Below the pieces are notes generated by a model that was given only the letters and a program-made list of their open reading frames with translations, made no database searches and had not been told where the DNA came from. DNA of 64,000 bases, from contig NZ_FOHJ01000016.1 of the NCBI RefSeq assembly GCF_900111405.1, positions 1 through 64,000 of the forward strand. The letters are read 5' to 3'. The position numbers and the translations under genes were made by a program. Within the stretch, counting starts at the first letter, position 1; each line of letters starts with the position of its first letter. This document shows, one piece after another, positions 10,788 through 19,044 of this stretch. This stretch comes from Salinibacillus kushneri (GTDB taxonomy: Bacteria; Bacillota; Bacilli; Bacillales; Alkalibacillaceae).

Positions 10788-10828
10788 CTGTCCTCTTGAA
10801 AGCTCTTCAATTATATCGTAACAAAGGC

Positions 10829-10957
10829 GGTTTAATTTCCAAAGGATTGGGTGTTACCGTTATAGGTGGTTTAACAAGTTCCACATTGTTGACTCTTGTT
10901 ATTGTACCAATCGTATATGAAGTGTTTGCTAAATTCAGTAAAAAAAATAAATCATAA
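10829..10957 (+). pseudogene. 3' remnant of an RND efflux permease gene (SwrC/AcrB type)
   Basis: The reading frame gives GGLISKGLGVTVIGG followed by LTSSTLLTLVIVP, then VYEVFAKFSKK and a stop. This is the last transmembrane segment and tail of an RND (HAE1/SwrC) efflux pump, which is normally about 1,000 residues. Only about 43 codons survive. Sequence upstream in the same frame is not RND-like, so the apparent ATG at 10760 is a chance start. Confidence 0.75.
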
Positions 10958-10968
10958 AACGAGAGAAG

Positions 10969-11002
10969 CTAGGCTCCTATTGTAAGGGAGCCTAGTTTTT
11001 TA
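10969..11002 (+). terminator. terminator left behind by the RND gene
   Basis: A 9-bp perfect stem (CTAGGCTCC / GGAGCCTAG) with an 8-nt loop and a TTTTTT tail, 12 nt after the remnant's stop codon. Confidence 0.85.
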
Positions 11003-11019
11003 TTTTAAACATAGAGAAA

Positions 11020-11354
11020 ATGATCGAAGTGGTGATGTAGTCGTTAAACGCCTGGTCAGTGCTGCTAACCAAATGAATCATAGAGATGAGGTTATCTTCC
11101 CTGAACTTAAACAAGTTTTAAACAAGTTTTTAAAGACGTAAAATGGAAAGGAGCACTCGCTGCCCTTCGTTTATTCCCCACACCAAAGGAATAACGTTCG
11201 ATGGAAGTTCAAGATATCGGTTGGCAATGATAGGCACATGATGCATATAAACTACACCTAGAACAATTCTTGAGGAATTTGATCTCGCCACAACTCAACG
11301 GGAAATGGTTGATAAGGAAGTATTTGGTATACTTGAAAGTATTCCTTTCAATTA
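11020..11354 (+). pseudogene. degenerate IS110-family transposase fragment
   Basis: Read across frameshifts, this stretch gives NDRSGDVVVKRLVSA, then EVIFPELKQVLNKF, FKDVKWKGALAALRLFPTP, DAYKLHLEQFL and EEFDLATTQREMVDKEV. In that order these match the middle of IS110-family transposases common in Bacillaceae, which contain VKRLVSAKNQ, FPEL.QVFKD, LRLFPTP and LLEEFDLA. At least two frameshifts and an internal deletion are needed, so it is dead. Family assignment is by recognition. Confidence 0.7.
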
Positions 11355-11388
11355 GTTGATTTTGTTTGTCTTGCATTTTAAACTTCAT
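11353..11388 (-). pseudogene. inverted 5' end of an IS110-family transposase gene
   Basis: On the minus strand an ATG after AAGGAGG opens MKFKMQDKQNQLIER, the characteristic N-terminus of the same IS110 family, and homology then stops where the plus-strand fragment begins. The two pieces are head-opposed, so they come from two insertions or from an inversion within one. Confidence 0.6.
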
Positions 11389-11610
11389 ATAAGCCTCCTT
11401 AGAATTTGAGTTATAGAGTGGTGTCTGTACCCTTATCTTATTGAGGGTTCTATTTTTTCAAAGCTCAAATGAACGTACTACAGGAATGCTAATATGGCAG
11501 GGTTTCTGTAAAGTCCGAAACGCTATTTTATTAGTTCGCAGTAGTGTTGAAAAGGGGCTCTGCTAACACAAAGTAAGATAAAATGAATACGGGAGTGAAG
11601 GAGTGATGAA
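11389..11610. other. non-coding stretch, probably former IS flank
   Basis: 222 bases with no open frame of note. It starts with the leader of the inverted transposase fragment and ends with the MOSC gene's ribosome site (GTGAAGGAGTG). Nothing else identified. Confidence 0.4.
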
Positions 11611-12339
11611 ATGTTAGTCGGTCATATCAAAGAAATGGTTCGCCATCCTGTAAAATCATTTCGTGGGGAAAGTGTACAACAAACTAAAATAATGGAATAT
11701 GGTTTATATGGAGACCGTAGTCATGCTTATTTAGATGATACAAAAAAAGGAAATTTCTTAACCATAACACAATTCCCAGAAATGGTTCGATATAAAGCGG
11801 GATTTGTAGGAGAAGAATCAATGGAAGAATATCCTAAGGTGAAAGTAATGACACCCGAGGGTAAGGTTTTTGATTGGAGAGATCAAGAACTAATAAAAGA
11901 AATCGAAAACAAATCGAACCGAAAAATCTCTACTATCGAATATTCCCCTACACATGTACCTATAGGGCCAATTGCAGTAGAAAACATTCTGCTTGCAACA
12001 GATGCTTCATTAGATAAGTTGAAAGAACTATGGGGAAAAGACCAAGTTGATTCGAGACGTTTTCGTCCTAATTTATTTATTTCATTAAAGGATAAAGTCC
12101 CCTTTATTGAGGAAGAATGGATTGGCCGACGTTTTAAAATAGGAACGGAAGTAGAAATGGAATTTGTAGGACATTGTAAAAGGTGTATGATTATTACTGT
12201 TAATCCCGAAAATGCCGAACGAGATTCGAGTTTACATAAAACGGTTATAAAAGAAAGAAACAATAATTTTGGCGTTTATGCTTCTGTGATAAAAAAAGGT
12301 GACATTAAAGTAGATGATGAAGTTCATCTTCTTGATTGA
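11611..12339 (+). CDS. MOSC-domain protein
   Basis: 242 residues beginning GHIKEMVRHPVKSFRGE, the opening beta strands of MOSC proteins, followed by a conserved RRFRPN and a GHCKRC motif near residues 186-191, where the family's molybdenum-cofactor cysteine lies. MOSC proteins handle sulfur transfer to, or bind, the molybdenum cofactor (MOCS C-terminal, YcbX/YiiM-like). The exact reaction here is not known. No molybdenum-cofactor gene is nearby. Ribosome site GAAGGAG. Confidence 0.82.
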   Translation: MLVGHIKEMVRHPVKSFRGESVQQTKIMEYGLYGDRSHAYLDDTKKGNFLTITQFPEMVRYKAGFVGEESMEEYPKVKVMTPEGKVFDWRDQELIKEIENKSNRKISTIEYSPTHVPIGPIAVENILLATDASLDKLKELWGKDQVDSRRFRPNLFISLKDKVPFIEEEWIGRRFKIGTEVEMEFVGHCKRCMIITVNPENAERDSSLHKTVIKERNNNFGVYASVIKKGDIKVDDEVHLLD

Positions 12340-12679
12340 ATTTTTGAAGGCCAGGAAGTGTATGGGGAAGGGAAGAGCAAATTTTAGAAGTTTTCAAGGC
12401 CCCCGAACAATCGGTTTTGTCTTAAACGTTGAAAAAGATAATAATAATGTAAAGCAGTACTAAAGTAAACAACATTTAACGAGGATTCTTACCATGCCGA
12501 ATATCATGTAAACTGGAACGGGGTTAGGACTTGCTAATTTCAAAGTTAGCGTTGCATGGTGTATCGAATACAGAAGATGGAGTGCAGTTTTTTTCTATTT
12601 AAACAAAAAAGGATAGACATGTATTAAGAAATTTTTCATTTTGCCAAGCTGAAGGGATAATTGGATATTTATTTACATA

Positions 12680-12717
12680 AGTCATCCGTTCAAAAGTACT
12701 GAACGGATGGCTTTTTG
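12680..12717 (+). terminator. rho-independent terminator
   Basis: A 12-bp stem (AGTCATCCGTTC / GAACGGATGGCT, one G-T pair), 9-nt loop and a T-run. It lies 340 bases after the MOSC gene, so it may belong to a gene now lost. Confidence 0.75.
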
Positions 12718-12737
12718 GGGTTGGAAAATGATAAATT

Positions 12738-12860
12738 TTAGGCTGTTTCAGCATAGTTTGTTCCACTGCCCTGTCTTAGGGTGACATAGGCACTTTCACT
12801 TTTGTTACCTATGACATGCTCATTGACGATATGAATTCTAGTAACAACACTATTAATCAT
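12738..12860 (-). CDS. possible 40-residue ORF or gene fragment
   Basis: ATG-initiated frame whose later part reads SESAYVTLRQGSGTNYAETA, which has coding-like composition, but there is no clear ribosome site and no recognised family. It may be the C-terminal end of a lost gene. Confidence 0.2.
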   Translation of the reverse strand: MINSVVTRIHIVNEHVIGNKSESAYVTLRQGSGTNYAETA

Positions 12861-13033
12861 TCTTTAAATAATATCGATCCCATTTTTATCTCATCTTTCT
12901 CTCTCTATATTAATCTTTAAATAGTACAAAAATGCTAGGGAAAAAGAGGGGTGAATGAACTATGACTGTTGTCACCGGTTTTACGCTTAATAGCTACTCC
13001 TGACATATAGAAAAATAGAAAGAAGGTAGAAAC

Positions 13034-13693
13034 ATGAAAAAATATGTAATGTTTATTAATTTTCTCTTATTTTTAATAGTAATAACTGCTTGCAATAGCA
13101 ATTCCGACGACAATCAAGATAATCATAATAGTGATCAAAACAATAATACAGCTTTAAAAGTTGTTATTGATCCAGGACATGGCGGAAAAGATGTCGGGGC
13201 TAAAGGGGCCAGTGGCCAGTATGAAAAGGATTTCACTCTAAGTGTATCGAAAAAGGTGGAAAAGCTGTTGGAGCAAGAGTCTGAAATACAAGTTTTTATG
13301 ACCAGAAAGGATGATAGCTTTATTTCACAGGAAAGTAGATACAGACCGAAGTATGCTAATAATCTAAATGCGGATTTATTTATATCTATTCACGGAAACA
13401 CGTTTTCCAATCCCAATGTTTCGGGAACAGAAACGTTTTATTATCACAATCATTCCCGTATTTTTGCTCAGATTATGCAAAAAAATGTGGTTCAAGCTAC
13501 CGGATTTAGTAATAGAGGAATAAAGAAGGAAAATCTTTTTGTTGTAAAGGATACGAAAATGCCAGCGGCTTTGATAGAAGTGGGTTATCTGACGAATCCT
13601 CAGGATGAGTCCAAAATGTGGACTGACGATTTTCATGATCGTGTTGCCGCTTCAATTGTTGAAGGAATAAAAGAATACCAAGTGAAAGTATAG
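13034..13693 (+). CDS. lipoprotein N-acetylmuramoyl-L-alanine amidase (Amidase_3)
   Basis: Zinc amidase that cleaves the bond between MurNAc and L-Ala in peptidoglycan. 219 residues: a lipoprotein signal peptide with lipobox ITAC (Cys20), an Asn/Asp-rich linker to about 40, then the Amidase_3 domain. Zinc and catalytic motifs are DPGHGG, YEKD, SIHGN and ALIEVGYLTN. No SH3 or SPOR binding domain is present, so membrane anchoring probably localises it. Relatives include CwlD/CwlC-type enzymes. It is a single-gene unit. Confidence 0.88.
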   Translation: MKKYVMFINFLLFLIVITACNSNSDDNQDNHNSDQNNNTALKVVIDPGHGGKDVGAKGASGQYEKDFTLSVSKKVEKLLEQESEIQVFMTRKDDSFISQESRYRPKYANNLNADLFISIHGNTFSNPNVSGTETFYYHNHSRIFAQIMQKNVVQATGFSNRGIKKENLFVVKDTKMPAALIEVGYLTNPQDESKMWTDDFHDRVAASIVEGIKEYQVKV

Positions 13694-13847
13694 GATAAAA
13701 TCCATCTCTTAAAGTGAGCGCACTGAAGCGGAATCAGCATCTATATTTACAGATTTAAACTTAAAAAAGAGCAAAATGGCGGAACATGGCGAAAACAGCC
13801 TTTACATTACCAAAAAAGAAGCATCTGCAAATAAGCTAAACCGTTCT

Positions 13848-13863
13848 GTTTTGGAGTACAAAA
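13848..13863 (+). repeat. inverted repeat arm A (16 bp)
   Basis: GTTTTGGAGTACAAAA, repeated exactly in inverse orientation at 14980-14995. Similarity extends imperfectly outward (AAAAAGAAGCAT on both sides). The arms bracket the orphan gene at 14022-14672. Confidence 0.7.
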
Positions 13864-13940
13864 TTACAAATAGAAGGTTAAAACGCACTATAATTAGCAA
13901 CCGAAATAACAACTAAAATCACAATATAATTGGCACTAAA

Positions 13941-13979
13941 AAACGCTCAGAAATTTTTAATCTCTGAGCGTTTCTTTTT
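13941..13979 (+). terminator. rho-independent terminator
   Basis: An 11-bp stem (AAACGCTCAGA / TCTGAGCGTTT) with T-rich tail CTTTTTATT. It also has A residues on the left and could serve the convergent minus-strand gene. Confidence 0.8.
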
Positions 13980-13988
13980 ATTCTCTTC

Positions 13989-14012
13989 TTCAACTAACGC
14001 ACCCGTTAGTTG
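13989..14012. repeat. GTTAGTTGAA palindrome
   Basis: CAACTAACG / CGTTAGTTG hairpin followed by AATA. A second GCACGTTAGTTGAATA copy is at 14714-14729, on the other side of the orphan gene, in the same orientation. Confidence 0.55.
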
Positions 14013-14021
14013 AATATCACA

Positions 14022-14672
14022 CTATACCCTTTCAAATATCATCTTTGCATCAGGAGATAAGACATTTTCTTGTTTTAAGAGTTCTTTTTCATTTACGCTA
14101 ATCCAATAATTTTGTATATTACCTTCAAAGTCTACTTCTACTTTCCAAGATTCAACCATTTCCACTCCGCATTTTTTTACAATCTCTTTTGACACAACTC
14201 TAATAGCAACATTTATTATTTTCTCTTTACCAGGATGAAAAGCAACAAGATTAGATAAAAAGCCTTGATGTAAGGGTAATAATCGGATAACCATTTCAAC
14301 AGAATGGTTTTCGAATAGTTTGGTTTCTGTTTTTATATTTCTTTCCTTATTAGAATGGATAAGTCGTACATTTGAATCAAAATATTCTACTACTTTGGTT
14401 GAATCTTCAGTTATAATTTTATGTTTATATGGCTTAAATGTATCTTTTGAAATTATTGATATTGCTTCTATATCACCTATCAAATCCGATTTCAAAGTTT
14501 GAGTCCTTCTTAACATTTTTTTGGATTCATGAATTTCTTCAATTACTTGTTCAGTAGTAAATCCAACTTGTTTTCTAATATTATTTTCTTGGATTATTAC
14601 TATCTTCCTATCCACTGTCTCCTCGAACGATGTCCATTGAATAGAGGAATCTCCTGGTAATATTAGCGACAT
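14022..14672 (-). CDS. orphan protein of unknown function
   Basis: 216 residues from an ATG preceded by GAGGTGG; a longer frame of 246 residues has no ribosome site and a poor extension. Soluble, with no signal peptide or membrane segment. The C-terminal half (LLPLHQGFLSNLVAF then ESWKVEVDF and YWISVNEKELL) resembles the beta-rich layout of DUF3108-like proteins, but this is only a suggestion. It is flanked by GTTAGTTGAA repeats and by a 16-bp inverted repeat, so it looks like an inserted cassette. Confidence 0.6.
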   Translation of the reverse strand: MSLILPGDSSIQWTSFEETVDRKIVIIQENNIRKQVGFTTEQVIEEIHESKKMLRRTQTLKSDLIGDIEAISIISKDTFKPYKHKIITEDSTKVVEYFDSNVRLIHSNKERNIKTETKLFENHSVEMVIRLLPLHQGFLSNLVAFHPGKEKIINVAIRVVSKEIVKKCGVEMVESWKVEVDFEGNIQNYWISVNEKELLKQENVLSPDAKMIFERV

Positions 14673-14917
14673 TAACTTCCACCTCAAGCATCTATTTATT
14701 CTTAAACAAAACTGCACGTTAGTTGAATAGCGTTCTCCCTTGATTTTAACATAAATATACATAATACCATTCTTAAATACTGAACTTTAACCATGTAAAT
14801 AACATTTGTTTTAATACATGAACTCGATGGATGACAATAAGTTGTGTCACCTCACTAAAAGCGATGTGAATTCCAATGTTAATTTGCATTTATTTAATTG
14901 AAAAACCCCTTTAAATC

Positions 14918-14959
14918 AATAAAAATAAGCAGCCCAATTTGCCTGTTAATTGGACTGCT
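14918..14959 (-). terminator. terminator of the thioesterase operon
   Basis: A 12-bp stem (AGCAGCCCAATT / AATTGGACTGCT, one wobble) whose minus-strand tail is T-rich (TTATTTTTATT). It lies 104 nt beyond the last gene of the unit. Confidence 0.7.
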
Positions 14960-14979
14960 ATTTGGTATGTTATTTCGTG

Positions 14980-14995
14980 TTTTGTACTCCAAAAC
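14980..14995 (-). repeat. inverted repeat arm B (16 bp)
   Basis: TTTTGTACTCCAAAAC, the exact reverse complement of 13848-13863, about 1.1 kb away. Confidence 0.7.
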
Positions 14996-15062
14996 CGAAC
15001 CCGTTACAAATAAGCAGCATGCTTCTTTTTCAGAAGGGTGTACAATAAAAATGAGACATCTA

Positions 15063-15437
15063 TTATCTTCGGACTAAAGTTGGACCAACCAATGATGTTG
15101 GGCTTGTTCCTAACGCTAACTTACATATATTCGCATAGCTAACTTGTTTATTATCATTTAGCATACTTTTTAAATGGTTAAAAGATTGATCGGATTTTAG
15201 GTTTTCAATCTGCTCTTCAAAAACAGATAACACATACTCGTCCTGGGAAACCGGACTAAAATCCCCAGGGTCTTCATCCATAATCAAGCAGCCCAAAAAT
15301 TGATATCCATATTGTAATTGACGTGTAAGTTTAATTACATTCAAGAATTTTTGATGAATAGCAGGTTTGGAACTGTTTAATTCTTCGATGTCTTTTTTCG
15401 CCTTTAATAGTTCCTTATAACTTGGGGATGTAATCAT
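15063..15437 (-). CDS. unknown small soluble protein
   Basis: 124 residues, mainly helical and charged, with no membrane segment. The ATG follows AAGGAGTG. It lies 26 nt after the hotdog thioesterase on the same strand and is probably co-transcribed with it. No family recognised. Confidence 0.6.
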   Translation of the reverse strand: MITSPSYKELLKAKKDIEELNSSKPAIHQKFLNVIKLTRQLQYGYQFLGCLIMDEDPGDFSPVSQDEYVLSVFEEQIENLKSDQSFNHLKSMLNDNKQVSYANICKLALGTSPTSLVGPTLVRR

Positions 15438-15463
15438 GTAATCACTCCTTTTGTATGTTTCTA

Positions 15464-15979
15464 TTAATCCCAGGGCTTTTCCAATACAAGGTGTGAAATG
15501 AGTTCTTTATTTTGTTGTCTCTTAAATTTACGGATTTTTTCCCGCTCTTTTCCGGATTCATAAAGAAATTTCTCTTCATCTGTTTCAGGTATAACATTTG
15601 GTACTTCAACAGGCTTCTTATTTTCATCAAGAGGAACAAAAGTAAAGAATGCTGTGGCTGCTACCCTTCGATTTGCTGTTTCAAGATCCTCTGCTATAAC
15701 CTTACAGAAAATTTCCATCGAGCTACTTCCGGTATAGCTGACAAATGATTCAATGCAGACTGAATCACTTTGGCGAATGGGTTCAATGAAATTTACGGAA
15801 TCAGTTGATGCAGTAACACATTCTTTTATTCTGGAATGTCTACGAGCGGAAAGCGTTGCGCAGGCATCCATCTTTTTCATTAAAACGCCACCAAATAAAG
15901 TATGATAGTTGTTCAAATCATTTATGAGAACCTGGTCTGTTTGAACGACTCTTGTTTCGTTAATTTTCTTTGCTTCCAT
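15464..15979 (-). CDS. acyl-CoA thioesterase, hotdog fold (YkhA type)
   Basis: Hydrolyses acyl-CoA thioesters; cytosolic. 171 residues with the single hotdog domain of the BACH/YkhA family: NDLNNYHTLFGGVLMKKMD near 20-38 holds the conserved Asn and His-x3-Gly-Gly, followed by FIEPIRQSDSV and AATAFFTFVPLD. A charged C-terminal tail follows. Chain-length preference cannot be read from sequence. Confidence 0.88.
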   Translation of the reverse strand: MEAKKINETRVVQTDQVLINDLNNYHTLFGGVLMKKMDACATLSARRHSRIKECVTASTDSVNFIEPIRQSDSVCIESFVSYTGSSSMEIFCKVIAEDLETANRRVAATAFFTFVPLDENKKPVEVPNVIPETDEEKFLYESGKEREKIRKFKRQQNKELISHLVLEKPWD

Positions 15980-16206
15980 AATTTATCACCTTTGCAGTAA
16001 ATTCATATTTTTAATTTCACGAGAATTATTATAAAGCCTCTAAGCTATTAAAGTACAATGCCAATCAAACATAGCATTTATAATGAATCATTATGTAAGC
16101 GATTTGAAGAAATACAGCATTGACAATAGGATGAGGCAGAAGGAGGAACGTATTATTGTTCAGTCCTATTAGTCGTTCATGTCAATGATGAACAACTTAA
16201 AATAAC

Positions 16207-16247
16207 AAAATAAAAAGCAAGCTTCCCTGTATTGGGTAGCCTGCTTT
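16207..16247 (-). terminator. terminator of the LysR gene
   Basis: Interrupted 14-position stem (AAAGCAAGCTTCCC / GGGTAGCCTGCTTT, two mismatches) with a minus-strand T-rich tail, overlapping the LysR stop codon. Confidence 0.65.
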
Positions 16248-17160
16248 ATTCATCTTCTTTGATATCAGAATAGTTATCCTCTGTTACCAGCTTGAGTTTT
16301 GCAAATCTGATAAATTCTTTTGCAACCTGTGATAAGTAAGCATCTTTTTTCCAAATTAAAGCAAGATTCCATTCTATTTTAGGATTAGAGATGGTTATCG
16401 TCTGCAAATTACTTGTTAACTCCATACACGTACTTTCAGGGAGAAGGGTAATACCGAGGTTATAAGCAACCATTTCTTCAATAAAATCCAATTGTGAGGT
16501 TTCAGAAATGATATTTGGTTCAAAACCGTCTTCAATGCAAGCTTTTAATATTATATTTCTTAATTCAAAATCCCGATTAAACATAATAAATGACTCATCT
16601 TTAAGTTCATGCAAGGAGATTTCCTCTTTCTCCGCGAGATGATGAGAGAATGGAACAACTAATTTTAAATGATCATTAACAAAATTGTAATAATCAAACA
16701 TATCATGGTTGTCAGGAAGTACAACTACACCAAAGTCCAGGTCATCGTTGACAATCTTTTCTTCAATCCGCTTTGATCCATCTTCTTCTAATTGGAACGT
16801 TACTTCAGGATATTGTTTATGAAAGGAAGCCATAAGTTGGGAGAAGAAAAAGGAATTAATAATTGTAGGTAATCCTAAACGAATAGAGCCTTTTTTCAGT
16901 ACTAATAAGTTATCAATATCTGTCTCCAGGAGTTTAAGTTGCCTTTCAATGACTTGAGCATGTTTATAAAGGATTTGCCCTACATCTGTTAATAACAGCT
17001 TTTTCCGAGAACGGATAAAAAGAGGGGCACCCAGCTCGCTTTCCAGGGATTTGATAATCCGGCTGAGGGCAGGCTGCGTAATATACAGGTTTTCTGCCGC
17101 CTGGGTAAAACTACCCGTATCAGTGACTTCAATAAAATATTCCAAATGCTTAATTTCCAT
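16246..17160 (-). CDS. LysR-family transcriptional regulator
   Basis: 304 residues from the ATG at 17160, where the family N-terminus MEIKHLEYFIEVTDTGSF starts; the frame runs 26 codons further back but that part is not LysR-like. Helix-turn-helix at about 18-40 (SFTQAAENLYITQPALSR), then the two-lobed effector domain. The effector is unknown. It is divergent from the sugar ABC operon, 448 bp away, so it may or may not control it. Confidence 0.9.
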   Translation of the reverse strand: MEIKHLEYFIEVTDTGSFTQAAENLYITQPALSRIIKSLESELGAPLFIRSRKKLLLTDVGQILYKHAQVIERQLKLLETDIDNLLVLKKGSIRLGLPTIINSFFFSQLMASFHKQYPEVTFQLEEDGSKRIEEKIVNDDLDFGVVVLPDNHDMFDYYNFVNDHLKLVVPFSHHLAEKEEISLHELKDESFIMFNRDFELRNIILKACIEDGFEPNIISETSQLDFIEEMVAYNLGITLLPESTCMELTSNLQTITISNPKIEWNLALIWKKDAYLSQVAKEFIRFAKLKLVTEDNYSDIKEDE

Positions 17161-17528
17161 TTGTTCAAAACACCTTTTTTCGTTTTTCCATAAGCACACA
17201 CCATGAGCTAAGGGGAGGATAATTTTAGTATGCCTCATTTTTAAATTTTTTCTATCTAATTATAAAAACAAAGAGGGCGTTTAACAAATAAACTGCCTTT
17301 AAAATTTTCTATCCGTAACCATTCAACAAAATGAATGCTGAATAATGATTTAACCTACTGAATATTTACTATGATAGTCATTGTTCAGGAATGCTTCTGC
17401 AGAAAAGGTTGAAACTCCCATGCATGTTGGTTTCCACGTTCGTGTTTCTGTCATCTTCCATCAGTTCTTTCTCCAATTTCAGAATCGTTTAGCCTTTTAC
17501 CAATTCATCATAAACTTTGTTTATCCAC

Positions 17529-17557
17529 TAGACAAACAATGGAGGCTTTGGTAGAAT
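17529..17557 (+). promoter_or_regulatory. SigA-type promoter of the sugar ABC operon
   Basis: TAGACA, 17-bp spacer, TAGAAT, ending 52 bp before the first gene. A palindrome lies directly downstream where a repressor would block initiation. Confidence 0.5.
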
Positions 17558-17560
17558 ATT

Positions 17561-17581
17561 TATAAGCTTATACCTATAAGC
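17561..17581. promoter_or_regulatory. probable operator palindrome
   Basis: A 12-bp perfect palindrome TATAAGCTTATA overlaps a second inverted pair, GCTTATA-CC-TATAAGC. It starts 4 bp after the -10 hexamer. The cognate regulator is not identified. Confidence 0.5.
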
Positions 17582-17608
17582 ATTATTAAAATTTCAGGGG
17601 GTAAAGTG

Positions 17609-18907
17609 ATGAAAAATAAGAAAGCGATTTCATTTGTGGCTGTTTTGGTCATTTCATTATTTGTTCTTGCTGCATGTTCGGATACCGGTGGATCCGAGGA
17701 AGCGAGCTCCGGCGATAAGAAAACGGTAGAGTTTATGCATTTATGGCCTGAGGGAAGCTCTGCTCAGCATCACAAAATTGTAAACGATATCATTTCTGGT
17801 TTTGAAGAGGAAAATCCAGACATATCCATTAATTTGGAAGTATTAAGTAATGAGCAATATAAAGACAAAATTAAGGTATTGTCAACATCGGATAAATTGC
17901 CTGATGTTGGTATGACATGGGCTGCGGGTTACATGGAGCCTTATGTAGAGGGGGATATGTACGCGTCTTTAGATGATGTCATTAATAAGGATGATTTTGT
18001 TTCCGGTACAACTGAAGCATTTTCTGTAGATGGTACAACATACGGACTGCCATTAGAATTAAATACTTCCTATATCTTCTATAATAAGGCAATTTTTGAA
18101 GAGTATGGGTTGGAGGAACCCCAAACATTAGAAGAATTAAAAGATATAGTTGCAACATTAAATGAAAACGATGTCACCCCAATTGCTTTAGGTAATAAAG
18201 ATGCGTGGACGGGTTCTATGTGGTACATGTATTTAGCCGATCGATTAAGTGGAAATGAAGACGTTTTAACGAATGCGATTAATCGTGAAAATTCTTTTGA
18301 GGATCCAGCATTGGTTCAAGCTGCTGAGGAAGTTCAAAATTTAGTTGGTGCAGATGCTTTTGTAGAAGGTTTTAATGGTCTTGCCGATGAAGAAGCCAAA
18401 AGTATGTTTATGGCAGAACAAGCAGCTATGTATTTAATTGCTACTTGGGATCTGCCAAACTATACAACCAATGAGGATGTTTCACAAGAATTTAGAGATA
18501 ATGTAGGGTACTTTAAGTTTCCAACTGTTGGCGGGAATGGAAATACAAACAGTTATATTGGTGGTACAGGTGTTGGATTATTTGTTGCTGAAAACTCTGA
18601 TGTCAAAGAAGAAGCCAAGAAATTTGCTTCTTACCTTGTAGAACAATGGGGAGAGAGAGCGGTCACAGACGTAGGTGTTATTCCAGGGACTAAAGTGGAT
18701 GCTGAATCAATGGATCTTCCAGAGATGTACAACAATGTATTAAATGACTTGAATACCGCCGAAAATATTACCTTGTATGCAGACGTTCAAATGAATGCAG
18801 AAGATGCACAAGTACATCTGGATGCGATTCAAGCACTGTTTGGTGGAGAAATAACACCAGAGGAATTTGCAAAGAGAAATGAAGATGCTCTGGCAGGGGA
18901 GGAATAA
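17609..18907 (+). CDS. sugar ABC transporter, substrate-binding lipoprotein
   Basis: 432-residue family-1 extracellular solute-binding protein (MalE/MsmE type). Signal peptide with lipobox LAAC, then the bilobed domain starting KKTVEFMHLWPEGS; MYLIATWDLPNY is a typical ligand-region stretch. Substrate is probably an oligosaccharide but cannot be specified. The ATG at 17609 follows AGGGGG by 7 nt; a GTG just before it is too close. First gene of the importer operon. Confidence 0.9.
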   Translation: MKNKKAISFVAVLVISLFVLAACSDTGGSEEASSGDKKTVEFMHLWPEGSSAQHHKIVNDIISGFEEENPDISINLEVLSNEQYKDKIKVLSTSDKLPDVGMTWAAGYMEPYVEGDMYASLDDVINKDDFVSGTTEAFSVDGTTYGLPLELNTSYIFYNKAIFEEYGLEEPQTLEELKDIVATLNENDVTPIALGNKDAWTGSMWYMYLADRLSGNEDVLTNAINRENSFEDPALVQAAEEVQNLVGADAFVEGFNGLADEEAKSMFMAEQAAMYLIATWDLPNYTTNEDVSQEFRDNVGYFKFPTVGGNGNTNSYIGGTGVGLFVAENSDVKEEAKKFASYLVEQWGERAVTDVGVIPGTKVDAESMDLPEMYNNVLNDLNTAENITLYADVQMNAEDAQVHLDAIQALFGGEITPEEFAKRNEDALAGEE

Positions 18908-18941
18908 CACTCGCAAACAGTAAAATCTATTTGCCCATTCG

Positions 18942-18982
18942 AAAAGGACATATCCTAAAGCCTGGGGATTGTCCTTTTCTAC
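18942..18982 (+). terminator. intra-operon attenuating terminator
   Basis: AAAAGGACA / TGTCCTTTT stem with a 19-nt loop and T-rich end, between the binding-protein gene and the permeases. Such structures commonly make binding protein in excess over permease. Confidence 0.6.
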
Positions 18983-19044
18983 TTATAATAGATTTTCTCT
19001 AATAATCTTTTTAATACAGAATAAAGACAATGGGGTTGAATACT

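Larger units (their letters stand above)
12340..13033. other. long intergenic region with few features
   Basis: About 690 bases between the MOSC and amidase genes. It holds a terminator at 12680-12717 and a short minus-strand frame at 12738-12860. The part before the terminator has several stops in every frame and looks like decayed sequence. No RNA gene recognised. Confidence 0.4.
13694..14021. other. intergenic region with a short ORF, an inverted-repeat arm and a terminator
   Basis: An ATG at 13776 opens 46 codons (to 13916) containing KKEASANKLNRSVLEYK, but it has no good ribosome site and is unrecognised. It contains one arm (13848-13863) of an exact 16-bp inverted repeat, a terminator (13941-13979) and a palindrome ending in GTTAGTTGAA (13989-14012). 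Confidence 0.4.
14673..15062. other. intergenic region with repeat arm and minus-strand terminator
   Basis: Contains the second GTTAGTTGAA copy (14714-14729), a minus-strand terminator (14918-14959) and arm B of the inverted repeat. The middle (14763-14910) shows nothing recognisable. Confidence 0.4.
17161..17608. other. divergent intergenic region between lysR and the sugar ABC operon
   Basis: Holds the LysR leader, the sugar-operon promoter at 17529-17557 and the palindrome at 17561-17581. No ORF of note between. Confidence 0.5.

Noticed and set aside
13776-13916. 46-codon ORF between the amidase and the repeat arm
   Set aside because: Composition is not implausible, but it has no ribosome site and overlaps the inverted-repeat arm; left as part of the intergenic note.
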